From Trichoplax adhaerens (Eukaryota; Placozoa; Uniplacotomia; Trichoplacea; Trichoplacidae), in NCBI RefSeq assembly GCF_000150275.1, contig NW_002060944.1, positions 1,021,072-1,085,071 of the forward strand: 64,000 nt of DNA, read 5' to 3'. Position numbers and translations under genes: made by a program. The number at the start of each line of letters is the position of its first letter. Positions within the stretch are counted from its first letter, which is position 1. Positions 25,885-38,471 of this stretch are shown piece by piece. The notes beneath the pieces were generated by a model. That model was not told the DNA's origin. It searched no databases and saw nothing but the letters and a program-made list of their open reading frames with translations.

Positions 25885-28800
25885 ATGTCTTCGCTTTTAA
25901 CCTTCGATGCGTTAACACACGCCATTGCTGGAGCTTCTGTAAGCTTTTACCTAGACTAAATTCTTGGCTAATTGTTCATTTTAGACTTGATTGTGTATAA
26001 CTACAATGTTGCCTGTTAATGAATACAGTAAGGTTGATGTCAAAAACAGTAAGTAGAGAAGGCATGAGTAAAAAGGATCGACTGTAAAACCAGAACATTT
26101 ATAGCGATCGATCAATACAGTTAGTTGTATTGACTGTAAGAATGCCTTTGATTATGTTATTACTTTAGCGTTAGCCATTCCTTGCACAGTACACAGTCGA
26201 CACTATCGCATTCTGATAACGGTCGAAAAGTTGCAAGGTTGCAAGCTATTAAACCGTATTGCATATGCGCTCATACAATCCATTATTACTATCCATATAT
26301 CATGTCCGTTTATAGCCATTCGTGCAAATTTTGGTCAATGGATGCGTGCATCATCTTCAAAGCTTGTTTATTTCTGATAATTTTTCATGATTATCGTATT
26401 ATTCTAAATAGGGCAGCGCGGTAGCGATGTCTACCTTTTATCCATTAGATCTGGCTAGAACTCGTCTGCAAGGTAATGTATAGGAGATTTTGTACAGATT
26501 TAGGCGGCATTTAGACACAACACTTTGCAAGTATGGCAGTTGAGCTTTTTGCATGCTCAATACTTTAGTGCTTATTCCTACGGGCTCTACTGAAATTAGA
26601 ATAGCATTTCATAGAGTGCATGGATGGGTTATTTCGATGTGCCAGCTAGCTCATACTGTACACTGTATGTTACGATACATCATGATCAGCCAACTCTGTC
26701 AACGTATTAGCTCAACCCTAATTAATGGAGAACATCTCCGCATGGAGTTAACACCAAATCTGAGATAGTGGGCTGATGAAGCATTCGCCGATTCAGTATC
26801 TCAACCTTGATGTTAACTTTAATTAATTCTTTACTTAGGGTTAACCTCTGACGTTGACATTCTTATAACCAGGTTGTCTGAGCGCGTTTATATTAAATAC
26901 TGTGTTTAGCTATCTAATTCGGATATATAAACAACCACCTTAGCGTACTTATATGCTCACGTGATACATATGCACTGTATATTTAGCTACTGCTTAACAA
27001 AGTCAATTCTAGCTGACTTGATTTCTGTAGCAATAGCTGAAATAAGGCTGATGCAATTCTGTTGCTTGATAGTAAGCCATGTGCACTTATTAAACTGTCG
27101 AACATCGTGCGAGTTAGGCAGCTATCAGCTTGCGAATGAGCTTGAAAGATAAATACATGGCGCAATTGCAGTACTTTACTAACTATAAATACCTCTGTAT
27201 TTATATTACTTTTTGTTAATATTTTTCATTGATATCATCGTATGCCTTTGTGGATCTTTGCATGATCAATGTATAGTTGATATGCAGACCAAACTGGTTA
27301 AACCAACCCATCAGATATTAGCCAAAATTATCCGAGAGGAAGGATTGTAAGATAAATTGTTTTATAACCATTACTTTAAAATATTGCAAATACAATAGAA
27401 TCATATGAACAACACGGGTTAATAACTAAACCAATTGTCGCTACACTTTCTCCGTAGATCTGCTCTTTATACCGGCTTCGGACCTGTGCTAACCAGCCTG
27501 TATTGTTCGAATTTTGTCTATTTTTATGCCTTCAATGGATTGAGGATGTTGGATGTGGTTAAACAACTACCTTTAACTCAGTCAGTTAGTGATTTAGTGG
27601 TTGGAATGGTTGCTGGTAAGTCTTTCGCGCTTGAATATTATTTCAAAATATATATTTAGATATGTTCATCAATTAAATATTGGACCAACCTATTGGTAGT
27701 ATCGATTGTAGTGTATGGTTAAGCCATTACATTTTCATAGATTATGGAAAGAGAACATTACTTTAAGTGGAAATAAGAAAATTAATTAATTGCGCACTTC
27801 TTAATTTTTGAAGGAGTTTATTTCAATTCGAGATCATTAGCGGCATTCAATATAATAGCTAAATTTAATTCTCTGTAGATTCTGTCATATTAGAAATCGT
27901 GATGTTAAATTTTTGTTATAGTACTGAGTTTATGCGTTTCTACTTGCTATCTTCATTTTACGAGCTTAAAAAAAGACAACAATATAAACAGTATAGTAAT
28001 TGTGAATGTTATGCTTACAGTCTTGAATTAAAACTTGCTAAGTGTTGGTAATGTAATACAGGTACTATTAATGTTTTTGCAACAACTCCACTTTGGGTTG
28101 CAAATACAAGACTGCGTTTGCAAGGTGTGACTGTTCGTGATTATAACAATAAAGTCATAAAAAAGACTCAGTATACCGGTATTTTTGGTAAGTTGACGTT
28201 AATGTAATGCCACCTAATTCAAATTGAGCTACATTGTATACGAGTAGACAGTCTAATTGATAAAGTATCGTTATTATAATGGCAGATTGCTTTAGACGTA
28301 TTATCAAGGAAGAGGGAATACTTTCCTTATGGAGTGGTCTAGCACCATCATTGGTATTATGTTGTAATCCCGCTATTCAGTTCATGTCATATGAAGCTCT
28401 TAAAAGATACATTACTCGAGGAAAAAACAATATGCAGGTTACTCGTTAAAATCATTTAAAGCTGGAGTCTTCAAATGAAATAGCGCTATTATTATTATTA
28501 TGATTACTACTATTAATTTACATGAATAGCCTTATGTCGAAATGGTTGCCGCTGGTTACTATTCTATTTTATCACTTAGCTCATAATAGGTCGTAACTTG
28601 TATGTACAACTGGTGTTTTTACTGTAGATTCCATCTTGGTTGGTATTCCTAATGGGCGCAATCTCAAAGGCTATTGCAACTGTGCTCACTTACCCTCTGC
28701 AAGTCTCTCAAGCTCGTTTAAGGGTAACTTCATATAAAATAACTGCCGCATAAAGACAGGTGTCGTTAATATTAACTATTAGTTTATATGTCCATAAATA

Positions 28801-29153
28801 CCCTTAGCACAATACTTCTGAAAAGGCCAATAAGAAGCGTACCTTCATTACTATCATGCAGGAGATAATTAGGTTTGTAACTCATTGTGTATTAATTCGT
28901 AAGTTTACCGAAATATTTAAGATTATTAATCCTTAAAGATCAACCTAACATGACAGTCACACATCGAATTTTACTCTGTCTTATTTACCTCGCTAGGCAT
29001 GAAGGTTTCTCTGGTCTATTCAAAGGCTTGGAGGCGAAGCTATTACAGACCGTCTTAACTACAGCTTTGATGTTTACCATGTATGAAAAGATTATGTCGT
29101 TCGTTCTGTTTGTAACGAAGGCATCACGAAAGAAGGCATCATTGTCTGCTTAA
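25885..29153 (+). CDS. SLC25A17-like peroxisomal carrier, copy B
   Basis: Nine exons: 25885-25938, 26412-26472, 27277-27346, 27458-27615, 28062-28187, 28286-28437, 28628-28723, 28808-28872, 28997-29153; 312 residues. The first seven exons have exactly the lengths of copy A (54, 61, 70, 158, 126, 152, 96 nt). Carrier signatures: [27 protein letters not shown] and [12 protein letters not shown]; the C-terminal part has [19 protein letters not shown]. It differs from copy A in the matrix-facing loop after repeat 2 ([13 protein letters not shown] against [13 protein letters not shown]) and has a longer basic C-terminus ([12 protein letters not shown]). Tandem duplication of an ancestral SLC25A17-like gene is clear; whether the copies differ in substrate is unknown. 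Confidence 0.93.
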
Positions 29154-30064
29154 CTCGCATGTAATCTAGTGCATTGTTAAAATTAGTTTTCTTCAATATC
29201 TTTGATATCAAACATTTTTTGTACAAAGACTTGTAGTAAATGTAATATTGCATCGTTAATATATGTTTATAAAGTTCTTTTGTACAGACTATAATACAGT
29301 ATGCAGTAATGATATGATTAATTATCCGCTGTAATTTGTACCTTCACGAATAGTAGGTCCTTAAATTAACGATTATAATTTAGATGATATTTATTAGTGG
29401 ATATTTATAATAGTTCAAGAACGATGTACATGTACTGCATATCTGAAAATTTGTAACGGAAAATGTACCAGCTATTGATGGTTGCTATTATGCCGAAGAA
29501 TATTACCCCCATACGTTGTAAAGTATTTGCTAGCAGTATCAAAAAATCATTCAATGTGTTCATGAATGTCATGGAATAAATAGGTAGAAGGGCTCATGCG
29601 TTACTATTATTGCAAGCTTTATTACAACTTTGTTTTACGCGTAGTATAAATTTATGCAAAAACATGAATTTTAAGATAAAAAATAAAAATATATTTGCTG
29701 GCTCTAGGCTACCGATATTTTCAGGTTTGTTCCTAATCGATACCGTAAGAATTCTTGTTTCTGGTAGTTACGCGTTATCAACTTTGCATTACTTTTGCTT
29801 GATATCTTAATTTGCGTAGTAGTTGTAAGCAGTGTAGCGTGCAATAATGTCATATATATTGTACAGCATTTTTGTGCATCAGATTTACATAACAGAGTCA
29901 GACTGCCAGAGTACAGCATTAGGCGAAGAAAATGAGGTGTAGAGAGAAGATTGCTTTGAGTTAGGATACATCATTAATTTAGCAAGATTCCAAGCACACC
30001 ATATTACAGTAATATACTACTGCATGCTGTACAGTCTACCGTACCAAAGTTTGCATGTGGTATT

Positions 30065-30302
30065 ACTAATTATTATATAATCCATTAAGACTTTACCATC
30101 TTAGATAAGACTATGTTATACAATCCATTTCTAATTATTATATAATCTATTAATACTTTACCATCTTAGATAAGACTATGTTATATAATCCATTAACACT
30201 TTACCACCTTAGATAAGACTGTTATATAATCCATTAACACTTTACCATCTTAGATAAGACTGTTATATAATCCATTAACACTTTACCATCTTAGATAAGA
30301 CT
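30065..30302. repeat. 41-bp tandem repeat
   Basis: The unit is tgttatataatccattaaca followed by ctttaccatcttagataagac. The last three units are exact 41-mers apart from one C/T change; earlier units are longer, with extra taattatta. About five copies, non-coding. Confidence 0.85.
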
Positions 30303-30370
30303 CTTTTTACATACAGTATGGAAGAAAGTAGAAACTATTATTTACTTTACGATTACGGCAGTCAAAATAG

Positions 30371-30397
30371 TCAGGGACTTATCTTAGTAGTCCCTGA
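30371..30397. repeat. Short hairpin, 9-bp arms
   Basis: tcagggact and agtccctga are perfect inverted arms around 9 nt. A related hairpin occurs at 17452-17475. Confidence 0.5.
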
Positions 30398-31161
30398 AAT
30401 AGTGTGCAGCAGTGTTTTGCAGTAGAAACGAATTCTATGATATATTATAAAAATAGCATAGTGAATATGCATACCATAGTCTGCTACGAATACCAGCAGC
30501 ACTACTCAGTGTATCTTGCTATACTGTGCGATCTATATAAAAGCTTTTACATGTGAGCAGATCGAATACACCACTTGTATGACTGTATAGAGAGACTAAC
30601 CGATACTGTACAGGCGAATGTTCTGTGTACACTGCCTGATTTCGAGTACCAACAGTACAGTACTGTAGTTGGCAATCTTGCCGATGGCGGCCATGATTTC
30701 CCTGAGGAGGCTCGTAATTCCACTGAAGGAAAATCTACTGTAGTAACATGATAACTTTAAATCTTAGCAGATCTAGAGAAAGATAATATCCCTTAGCGTC
30801 TAGATTCTGATTTAAAAGCTAATTGTATTTGGCAGTGTTGTGTTATATCGCATGAAAGCCTTGCGTTCCGAAAGAAAGTGAAGATTATTAATTCCAATCA
30901 GATTTTGATATTAATGCAGGTGGATTGAAATACTTTGCAATGCAGCAATTCTTAAATAGGCTTTTCTGATCTGCCAATTTTAGCTGATACCATTGGTATT
31001 AACACTATTGCTATTGATAGTTTTAGCACCACGATTGAAGAATTTGAAAGCTACAACTGATTTATCCTATTGCGACGGAAAATTTCCACACTAGTGGCCT
31101 ACAACTTCTACAAGATTCACATAAACATACGCGTAATTTTGCCTAGCTACTCGATTGAATC

Positions 31162-31902
31162 ATGCCATGCTATCGCTTCTACTTAAATTCCAACCTGGTC
31201 AAAAATGGTAGAGTTGCCTTACAAGGCGATCAGTTACATCATATGAAGAATGTAATGCGACTGAGAGTCGGAGAAACGGTAGAAATTATAAATGGTAGAA
31301 ATCAATTAGCACAGGCCAGGATCGATGCTTATCAAGGCAATCAAATTGCTCACGTAAACATTGATCAAGTCTTGACGCAATTAGTACTGGATAAACCGAG
31401 AATCAATTTAATTCAGCCACTTATACGAAGTAAAGGCTTAGATCTTGTCATCGAGAAATGTACTGAATTAGGAGTAAGCCATTTTTACCTCTACGCCAGT
31501 GAACTTGGTGAAATTTCGCAATTTAGCTCTGCACGTTGTAAGAAATTAACTGAGATTGCTATAAGCGCTATAAAGCAATGTGGCCGCCTCGATTTACCAA
31601 CGTTGACATTTGCTGATCGTTTGCATAATTTAAAATTACAATCAAATGTGCACCCAATATGTTTTGGTGATACTAGGCACTTGGATAATGCTCAGGTTGG
31701 ATTTACGCCTCAATCCACCCTAGCTCAATGTAAAACTGTCTGCATCGGACCTGAGAAAGGATTTTCCGATAAAGAAATCAACTATTTAGAAAATCAACTT
31801 GGTGCTACTGGCATCAAGATAAGTCCTTTCATCTTAAGAAGCGAAACTGCCTCTATTACGCTGACGGCCTTGACAAGCTATGCAAGCATATTGAAACAAT
31901 AA
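31162..31902 (+). CDS. RsmE-family 16S rRNA m3U1498 methyltransferase, intronless
   Basis: One uninterrupted frame of 246 codons, the usual size of bacterial RsmE. The N-terminal PUA-like part has HHMKNVMRLRVGETVEIING; the SPOUT (trefoil-knot) part has INLIQPLIRSKGLDLVIEKC, TELGV, CIGPEKGFSDKEI and the final knot LRSETASITLTAL, matching the RsmE pattern. Bacterial RsmE methylates N3 of U1498 in 16S rRNA using S-adenosylmethionine; in a eukaryote a mitochondrial rRNA target is conceivable. No N-terminal targeting peptide is obvious. It sits between intron-rich animal genes with no bacterial neighbour, so contamination is less likely than lateral transfer or retention of an organellar-type gene. 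Base composition is not clearly different from the surroundings. Confidence 0.93.
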   Translation: MPCYRFYLNSNLVKNGRVALQGDQLHHMKNVMRLRVGETVEIINGRNQLAQARIDAYQGNQIAHVNIDQVLTQLVLDKPRINLIQPLIRSKGLDLVIEKCTELGVSHFYLYASELGEISQFSSARCKKLTEIAISAIKQCGRLDLPTLTFADRLHNLKLQSNVHPICFGDTRHLDNAQVGFTPQSTLAQCKTVCIGPEKGFSDKEINYLENQLGATGIKISPFILRSETASITLTALTSYASILKQ

Positions 31903-32499
31903 TGCTTTCCACTTACAGTGCAATGCATCTACAACGTCATTATCGCCAGATCATGTTGTGCTATTCAATTGTTGTATGTTATGGTGATAGCGCCTTTTTA
32001 TCGTAGTAAGAGTCATGCATGGCCTATATTTTATATAAATATTATTAAACTGTAACGTCAAGAGTAATTCATATTTTATTTTTTATGAACGATCTGTCGT
32101 CAGATTTTGGTTCTAAAAATATATTATATTATAACATAAATTACAAAATAACAGATACGTAATGAACACGATTTACGTCATCGAGCTCAGAATTCCTTGC
32201 TTTATGCAATAGTTATCAATTTGGTTAAAAAAATATCGAACTTGGCATTTCTCTCATGCTCGCAATATCCTATTAAATTACAACAACCATGATCATCGTT
32301 CAAAAATAATGGGCTATTTACACAATTGATCACGGTATTTATAACTACAGAAATGATATTCCATTAATAATATTATTATTTACCTACTATAAAGAATAAT
32401 GAAATGAAAATAATAAGCTGGTAAAAAATATTCTTTGTTATAGCATTAAGACATCATCCCACTTTTGCTAGGTAAATATGGGTTTACAGTGCGCTACTG
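31903..32499. other. Spacer between RsmE and the LRR gene (convergent 3' ends)
   Basis: AT-rich, no frame or repeat of note; presumably the two 3' UTRs. Confidence 0.5.
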
Positions 32500-35400
32500 T
32501 CATGAGGTCTGTTCAGGCTCTTCCGTAAAATTTTCAGTTGCAAAAGCCATAGCTTCCTGAAGTCGTGACAGCCTGTAAAGTCAAAAAATAATTGGATATT
32601 GCTTATTACACTTATAGCAATTTATTTGCACGATAGTTGACTTTCAGATTTATGCAGTACGAGTAATTCTAAAGTTAAGGCAGAACAATAGATATTTATT
32701 ATATAACCTTCCACTGCGGCTAGATGGCCGTTGTCCTGCAGAATATGGTCGCTCATCCATTGCGCTCTTGGAAGGTGATATTGCTGCAATAGTAAAATTC
32801 AGCAAACAAGAATTTAAATGAAAGATTTAATGTGTAATTTGTACACATATACTTTGAATATACAATAATAATTCTTGATAACATGACTGAATCGATTATA
32901 CATGACAGTCAAATCTAGATTTCTAGTTTTACTAGCAACGCAATTAACTTGACTTCAACGATGTATAAAATAACAGGAATTTATTATGTCCTACTCTGCT
33001 ACTACTGTTTTTTTGTTATAAACCTACACTACCAAAAGATTAGTAGTAGTTCAGCTCCTTATAGAAAAATATGCTGTGCAATTGATACTAAGGATCTCAA
33101 TATGTAAAAATAAATAATACATCGTTTTATCATTGTACGCGAATATATACTAAAGTGTAAATTTGAAGTTAATCATACATCGTTTAGACATGGCTTGTAC
33201 AGGGAGTAGCTCATCGATTGATTTCCGGATAGAATTAAATCTATATATTGCAATTCCATAGGAAATAACAAGAAGTCATTATTTTATCATTACACATAGA
33301 ACGATATTAATAAAATAAATAGGCAAGCAAACCTTTCTTGTACTGAAGTTTCAAATGTATGCAATTGCCTTGTAGAAAATTTAATTATTTCCTCTACCTC
33401 TTTGGACTCGAATCCTATATATGGCAGAAATTTTCGTTCAATTATTATATTGCAATACTTTGTAATAAGCTCGTTAAAAGCCGTAGAGATATATCCGTAG
33501 TAAGTAAGTAAGTACTTGTACTGAGTTGTACATAATAGAATCGGTAATACTGTATATCGCTATTAATGGAGATATATGGGACTGCAAGAAATACAACGCC
33601 AACCTGACATTTTTCTCATAATAATAGTTGCAGAACCCGGTCGTTTCGGATTATTTTTCGATCTCTTTTGTTTCTTGGAGTTAGAATATAACACAAAAGT
33701 CCAAATATCTTATACATTAACATACTTGCGAAAATCTAGCATAACGATTAGCTTCTATACTAGATACCTTGTTCAAGGATTCCAGATTTAGAACAAGTTC
33801 CCATATCTTGGCTAAAAATCTAACACATGAGAAGCATTACTTTAGCTGCAACAGCCGATGAAATTACTCAATAGTCTGCTAACATTCTTATTTGTTACAA
33901 GTATAAATCAATAAAAGGCATATGATTACCCCCTATATTCCGGAGTTGACTCAACAGGATTTCCTTAATTTCAATTTTAAAGAGAATATTTTGGACATCA
34001 TTTGCACAAAAATATTGCAGTGAAGAGAAAATAGGCATCAAATAAATTATAGCGATTTGTGCTAACAATTTTACTGACCTATTAGTAAATATTCTGTTGC
34101 GGTAGAAATTAACTTTAGTGATTCCTAAATAATGAAAAGAACCATTTTTAAGTTTTTGCAAGATAGTCTCGTGTATAGAATTTTCAGGTAAGAAGAGAAT
34201 ATCCAATGGTGATAGTCAACGTTGTTATATCTACAAACGATTATGTAAAGTAATGATTCAGATCTGTCACTACTTCTAGGCTAGATACCCATATCTCTTG
34301 AAAAAATGCAATGACAGCTGTCATAAATCATCAAGCAGTTTCATATTGACAACTGACTACAATACAGTGGCAGAACACAAAACGTATTTAAAAGCAGTAT
34401 GCATCGTGAGATAACTTACCATATCTTCAATAAAAGATATCTGATTTCGTTGTATATCAAGTATTTCGAGAGCCGGAAATTGAACATTTATTCTCTTTAA
34501 ATAGTTGTAATAGATACCATTAAAGACTATTTATACGTTAATACTTCATACTTGTATTACGACGATAATCATTGAATATGAAGTACCGATATTGATGAAA
34601 TCAGATTGTCAGCTGCTCGCAGTTCTTGCAGTCGCCTGAAAGTGTCAAGTTTTTATCTTGATAAGGATACTTACCGGATAGTATTCAGAATTCAGTTTAA
34701 TTAAATAAATACAAACCCCATTTTCCCTAATGATTCCAAAGTCTGTATTTTATTTCGGCTGATATTAAGATTCTATCAAAGTAAATTAAATTCAAAATTA
34801 GTTGGGCATGTCGCTCAATAAATCGTCCAGTTTTTGGATTTCTTATGTATTTCTATTTCTATTCTGGAACGACATGCTTGTATAGATTTATTTAAAATGA
34901 TTGTTAACACTTACATTCAAAACATGTAAACCATTCAAGCTACCAACATCGGTAAGACTGTTACCTGATAGATCTAATTCCGACAGCTAGTAAAAAATTG
35001 CATAAATTATGTAGATTTGATTAATCTAATTTCACTTATAACTAGCGAAATGGTGCAGTCTGAGTTACAGCATGAAAAATACTCGCATAAATTTTTTGAT
35101 AATGTTCATTATTATGGTGCTTGTATCGTACTAACTGATTTGCAAGCAAGACTATCCGGTAGATGCTCTATTTGATTATTTGCTAATCGTAGTTCCGTTA
35201 AGGCTTTCAAACAGCAGATATTCTATAGATATCAACAGAAATAAGTCATATCATCACAAAATTGAGATGCATCAGTCATAAATAATGGTATTATGATCCC
35301 AGCTGATACTTTTACGGGAGGTATTTTATTTAGATTAACGAATCACGAAATGACTGAATGAACGACTTGAAATTATAATTACTCCTATACTAGCCCCATT

Positions 35401-37632
35401 ATATCACATAAATGCCGAAAGATACTCACCGTTAAATCATGGATACAATTGTTGCTCATGTCTAAGCTACTTAAATTTGGGCAACAAGTCAACGTGTTTT
35501 TTTCCACTTTATTAATTTTATTATTGTCTATCCGGAGGAGTTTGAGTGCCCTTAACGATTTTAAACCGTTGCCTAAATGAAATTAATAACAGCTAATCAA
35601 TAAATATGCTACTGGTAATATTACACAATCTATGGTATACAAAACCTAAGATAAATTTGAATACTACTTACCTATTTCAGTAATGTTGTTAAACTGAAGA
35701 ATTAGGTTAGTTAATCCTTTAAGTCTGTCATTGTGAACATTTTTTAGTTAGATTAAGAAAGTAGATAAGTATACTGTACACTGTACAGTATAAAATTGTA
35801 CATACAATAGGTAACTAGAAAGGTATTATCGACACTGGCCGTAGCATACACTTGTATGTACTGTCGTTGTTAAATTATTATTGATCGTTTCTGGGAATGT
35901 TGATGTTGACAGCTACTGGTTACTTACTTCTCTAAGCCATTTAACTCAGAAATTTTGTTCGAGTATAATTTCAGTTCACGCAATTCCTATACAGAAAAAG
36001 GTGAAAGTCAAATCCCTAGAAACTTATATGGGAACACTGGTGTGGAGAGGTTGTTATATACTTGTTTTACGATACGTATATCAAACATGCTATATTAATC
36101 AGTAACAAAAATACCTGATTGTGTTGTAAACCATCTATCCATTCTATCTTATTACATGATAAATCCAAGACTCGAAGCTTTATAAACTGTATTTAATGAT
36201 GGAGTTAAAGGAAGAGTGAAAATAAAGTTAATTAATTATAATTCTTTATTTATTGGATTCTATTGACATTGATTCCAATAGCAAGCATAACGACATAGCC
36301 CCATTGCATACGGTATTACTAGTTCATAGTAAAGATAACAATAACGATAGAAATCATTGATTTGGCTTTGATATACTTTTACTTGTATTGTCATTGTTGA
36401 CCTATTGATACTATCATGGCAGGTGTGAGGAATGATTTTACCTTTTCTAAGTTTGCAATTCTTGTTATTCCAGTGTTGCTTATATCCAGGCTATAAACGT
36501 CGGCGTAGTGTTTTTCGTTGCATTTCTTCAACTATTGGATATACAATACGAAAACACATATCATGAAACCAGATCAATCAATCCATTGGTCAGGAAATTA
36601 ATACTACTCTTATATTGGTTGTTAATTTGCAATTGTTGAAGCTTTTAGTACTGTAGCTAATGAAGTATCTGGCTAGTTTAGTAGACAGCCGAATGCAGTA
36701 CCATCTACTGTCACGCAGTAACTGTATTTATCTATATTAAGACTTTTGTTAACTTTCAGAATAATAACTTACGTCATAGCTATTTTTTCCATCAGTCACT
36801 GTACAGTATGTATCTAATTCTATGATCACTGCACACAGCAGCTAATGAGGGATCTGGCTAGTTTAGTAAACAGCCGAATGCAGTACCATCTACTGTCACG
36901 CAGTAACTGTATTTATCTATATTAAGACTTTTGTTAAGTTTCAGAATAATAACTTACGTAATAGCTATTTTTTTTCCATCAGTCACTGTACAGTATGTAT
37001 CTAATTCTATGATCACTGCACACAGCAGCTAATGAAGTATCTAGCAAGTTAATTAGTTCACGTGTATGTTACAGGCCGAGTAATGTATTATACGTGTACA
37101 ATATATTGCTCTAATCGGCGATATTGATAGGCTCTCTCAATATCATAGTGTCCATATTATTGTTAGGAAAGAGTAACTGTATCCTTTTCGAAATTCACTC
37201 TATCCTTATACCGTGTCTATTTATCGATCTTGAAGCTTATACTGAATGATAACAATTTAATTCAATAATTCTAATTGATGTGTATCGATTGGAAGGTTAA
37301 TTTATTCCTTACCGATGACTATAGCAAGTACTATAGGTAACTATCAGCTTCAAAATTGATTGCATTCTACTATCATTCTTAATTCACCCATATAGAAGTC
37401 TATGCTGGAGAATCATCATAATTCACTTGACTGTTCATTTCGTTTCCATGCCTAAAGTATGTTGACTATACTCTTGCTCTAAAGCTACTGCTGCATTTCG
37501 TGAGCTGATTCTGTCATAGCTTACCATATCTTCAGCTGCAATCACAACAATGTCTTGATTACTGCCGAAAATAGTTTTACTGGCAGCTTTATCCTTTAGC
37601 TTTTTGACTTCTTTACGATCGTGTGAAGTCAT
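32500..37632 (-). CDS. Leucine-rich-repeat protein, family not identified
   Basis: Eighteen small minus-strand exons, many holding one repeat, join in phase: 37632-37525, 36841-36773, 36531-36442, 36186-36115, 35986-35928, 35724-35672, 35572-35430, 35222-35136, 34986-34915, 34742-34717, 34635-34587, 34494-34420, 33963-33930, 33811-33726, 33469-33333, 33240-33179, 32783-32708, 32572-32500; about 456 residues. Residues 60-330 form about nine SDS22-like repeats (LRVLDLSCNKIEWIDGL, LRELKLYSNKISELNGL, LSSLDMSNNCIHDL, LSELDLSGNSLTDV, LEILDIQRNQISFIEDM). The start is basic (MTSHDRKEVKKLKDKAASK); the tail is helical, then Ser/Arg-rich (RPYSAGQRPSSRSGR) and ends TENFTEEPEQTS. There is no signal peptide or membrane segment, so an intracellular scaffold, possibly ciliary, is a guess. 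The exon at 33963 is the least certain; a longer open frame (34206-33895) overlaps it. Exon 2 is tandemly duplicated. Confidence 0.8.
36655..37030. repeat. Tandem duplication carrying LRR-gene exon 2
   Basis: A unit of about 185 bp occurs at 36655-36839 and 36840-37026, with the start of a third copy after it. Each unit contains the minus-strand exon 2 with acceptor and donor. The copy at 36841-36773 is 69 nt and in phase with exons 1 and 3. The copy at 37028-36958 is 71 nt, with two extra A in the GGAAAA run, so including it would break the frame. The exon also contains a GTAC palindrome (actgtacagt). Confidence 0.8.
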
Positions 37633-37727
37633 GGCGTTCTCTTCTGTGTTGAAATCTATCCAAAGTTGTTTAGCAATAATCCGCCATTTTGAAACTGCCG
37701 CCGGGTGAGCAGATACTAGTGATCCTT

Positions 37728-38300
37728 ATACGGTACTGTACGTACAGTACCGTACTACCCTAACATTATCACCAATACCGTACAGTACAGTACAACAGGT
37801 ACGGTACCGTACTGTACTGTATACTGTACTGTACTGTTTCGTCGGATGGACGGACTTCTCATGTACGAGATTGGTACTGAACCGTACTGTACGGTACGGT
37901 ACAGTAGTGTACAGTATGTACTGTAGTGTACAGTATGTACAGTGTGAACCAGTTCGAATCAGAGTACTTTAAGGTACCCTAAAATCACGAGTGTGAATCA
38001 AAATGTAATAAGAATTATACGAATATAAAGCTGAATAACTTTGAGACGTAAATAACAATTTAAAAATGTCGACCTTGAAAGTGTACAGTACAACTGCTAT
38101 ACTGTACACTGTACAGTATAGTGTGTACTGTGCACTATATGGTCGGATGGACAGACTTCTCATGAACGAGATGTCGAGATTGGTACTGAACAGTGTACAG
38201 TACACTGTACAGTATTACACAGTACTGTGTACTGTGTGGTCGGATGGACGGATTTATCACGTACTGTACTGTATACTGCATGTACAGTACAGTATATTTA
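37728..38300. repeat. GTAC palindrome clusters between divergent LRR and PMM genes
   Basis: Two dense stretches (37728-37945 and 38080-38300) of gtacagtac/gtactgtac type, linked by a motif ggtcggatggacggac seen near 37845, 38140 and 38240. They fill most of the 839 bp between the divergent start codons at 37632 (-) and 38472 (+), so any promoter of either gene must include them. Frames on both strands here are artefacts. Confidence 0.7.
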
Positions 38301-38471
38301 ACTGGACCACAGCTGACGGAGTTTTGTTGACTGCGATTGAGCAAACCGGATACAACTAACTCGGAGATTTCATTTTGGTGCGTAGAACTACTGGTAGTTA
38401 AAGTGTCGACGAGAATCGGTTGTAAAAAGGAGATCAACATTTAGGAAATTGATTATTTAGAATCGGTGAAA

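Larger units (their letters stand above)
29154..31161. other. Intergenic region before the RsmE gene
   Basis: Holds a 41-bp minisatellite (30065-30302), a hairpin at 30371-30397 and scattered GTAC palindromes (about 30025, 30607, 30653). No coding exon recognised. Confidence 0.5.

Noticed and set aside
33895-34206. 103-codon minus-strand frame in the LRR gene
   Set aside because: Only its last 34 nt (33963-33930) join in phase with neighbouring LRR exons; splitting it into two exons would need a 17-nt intron, which is too short.
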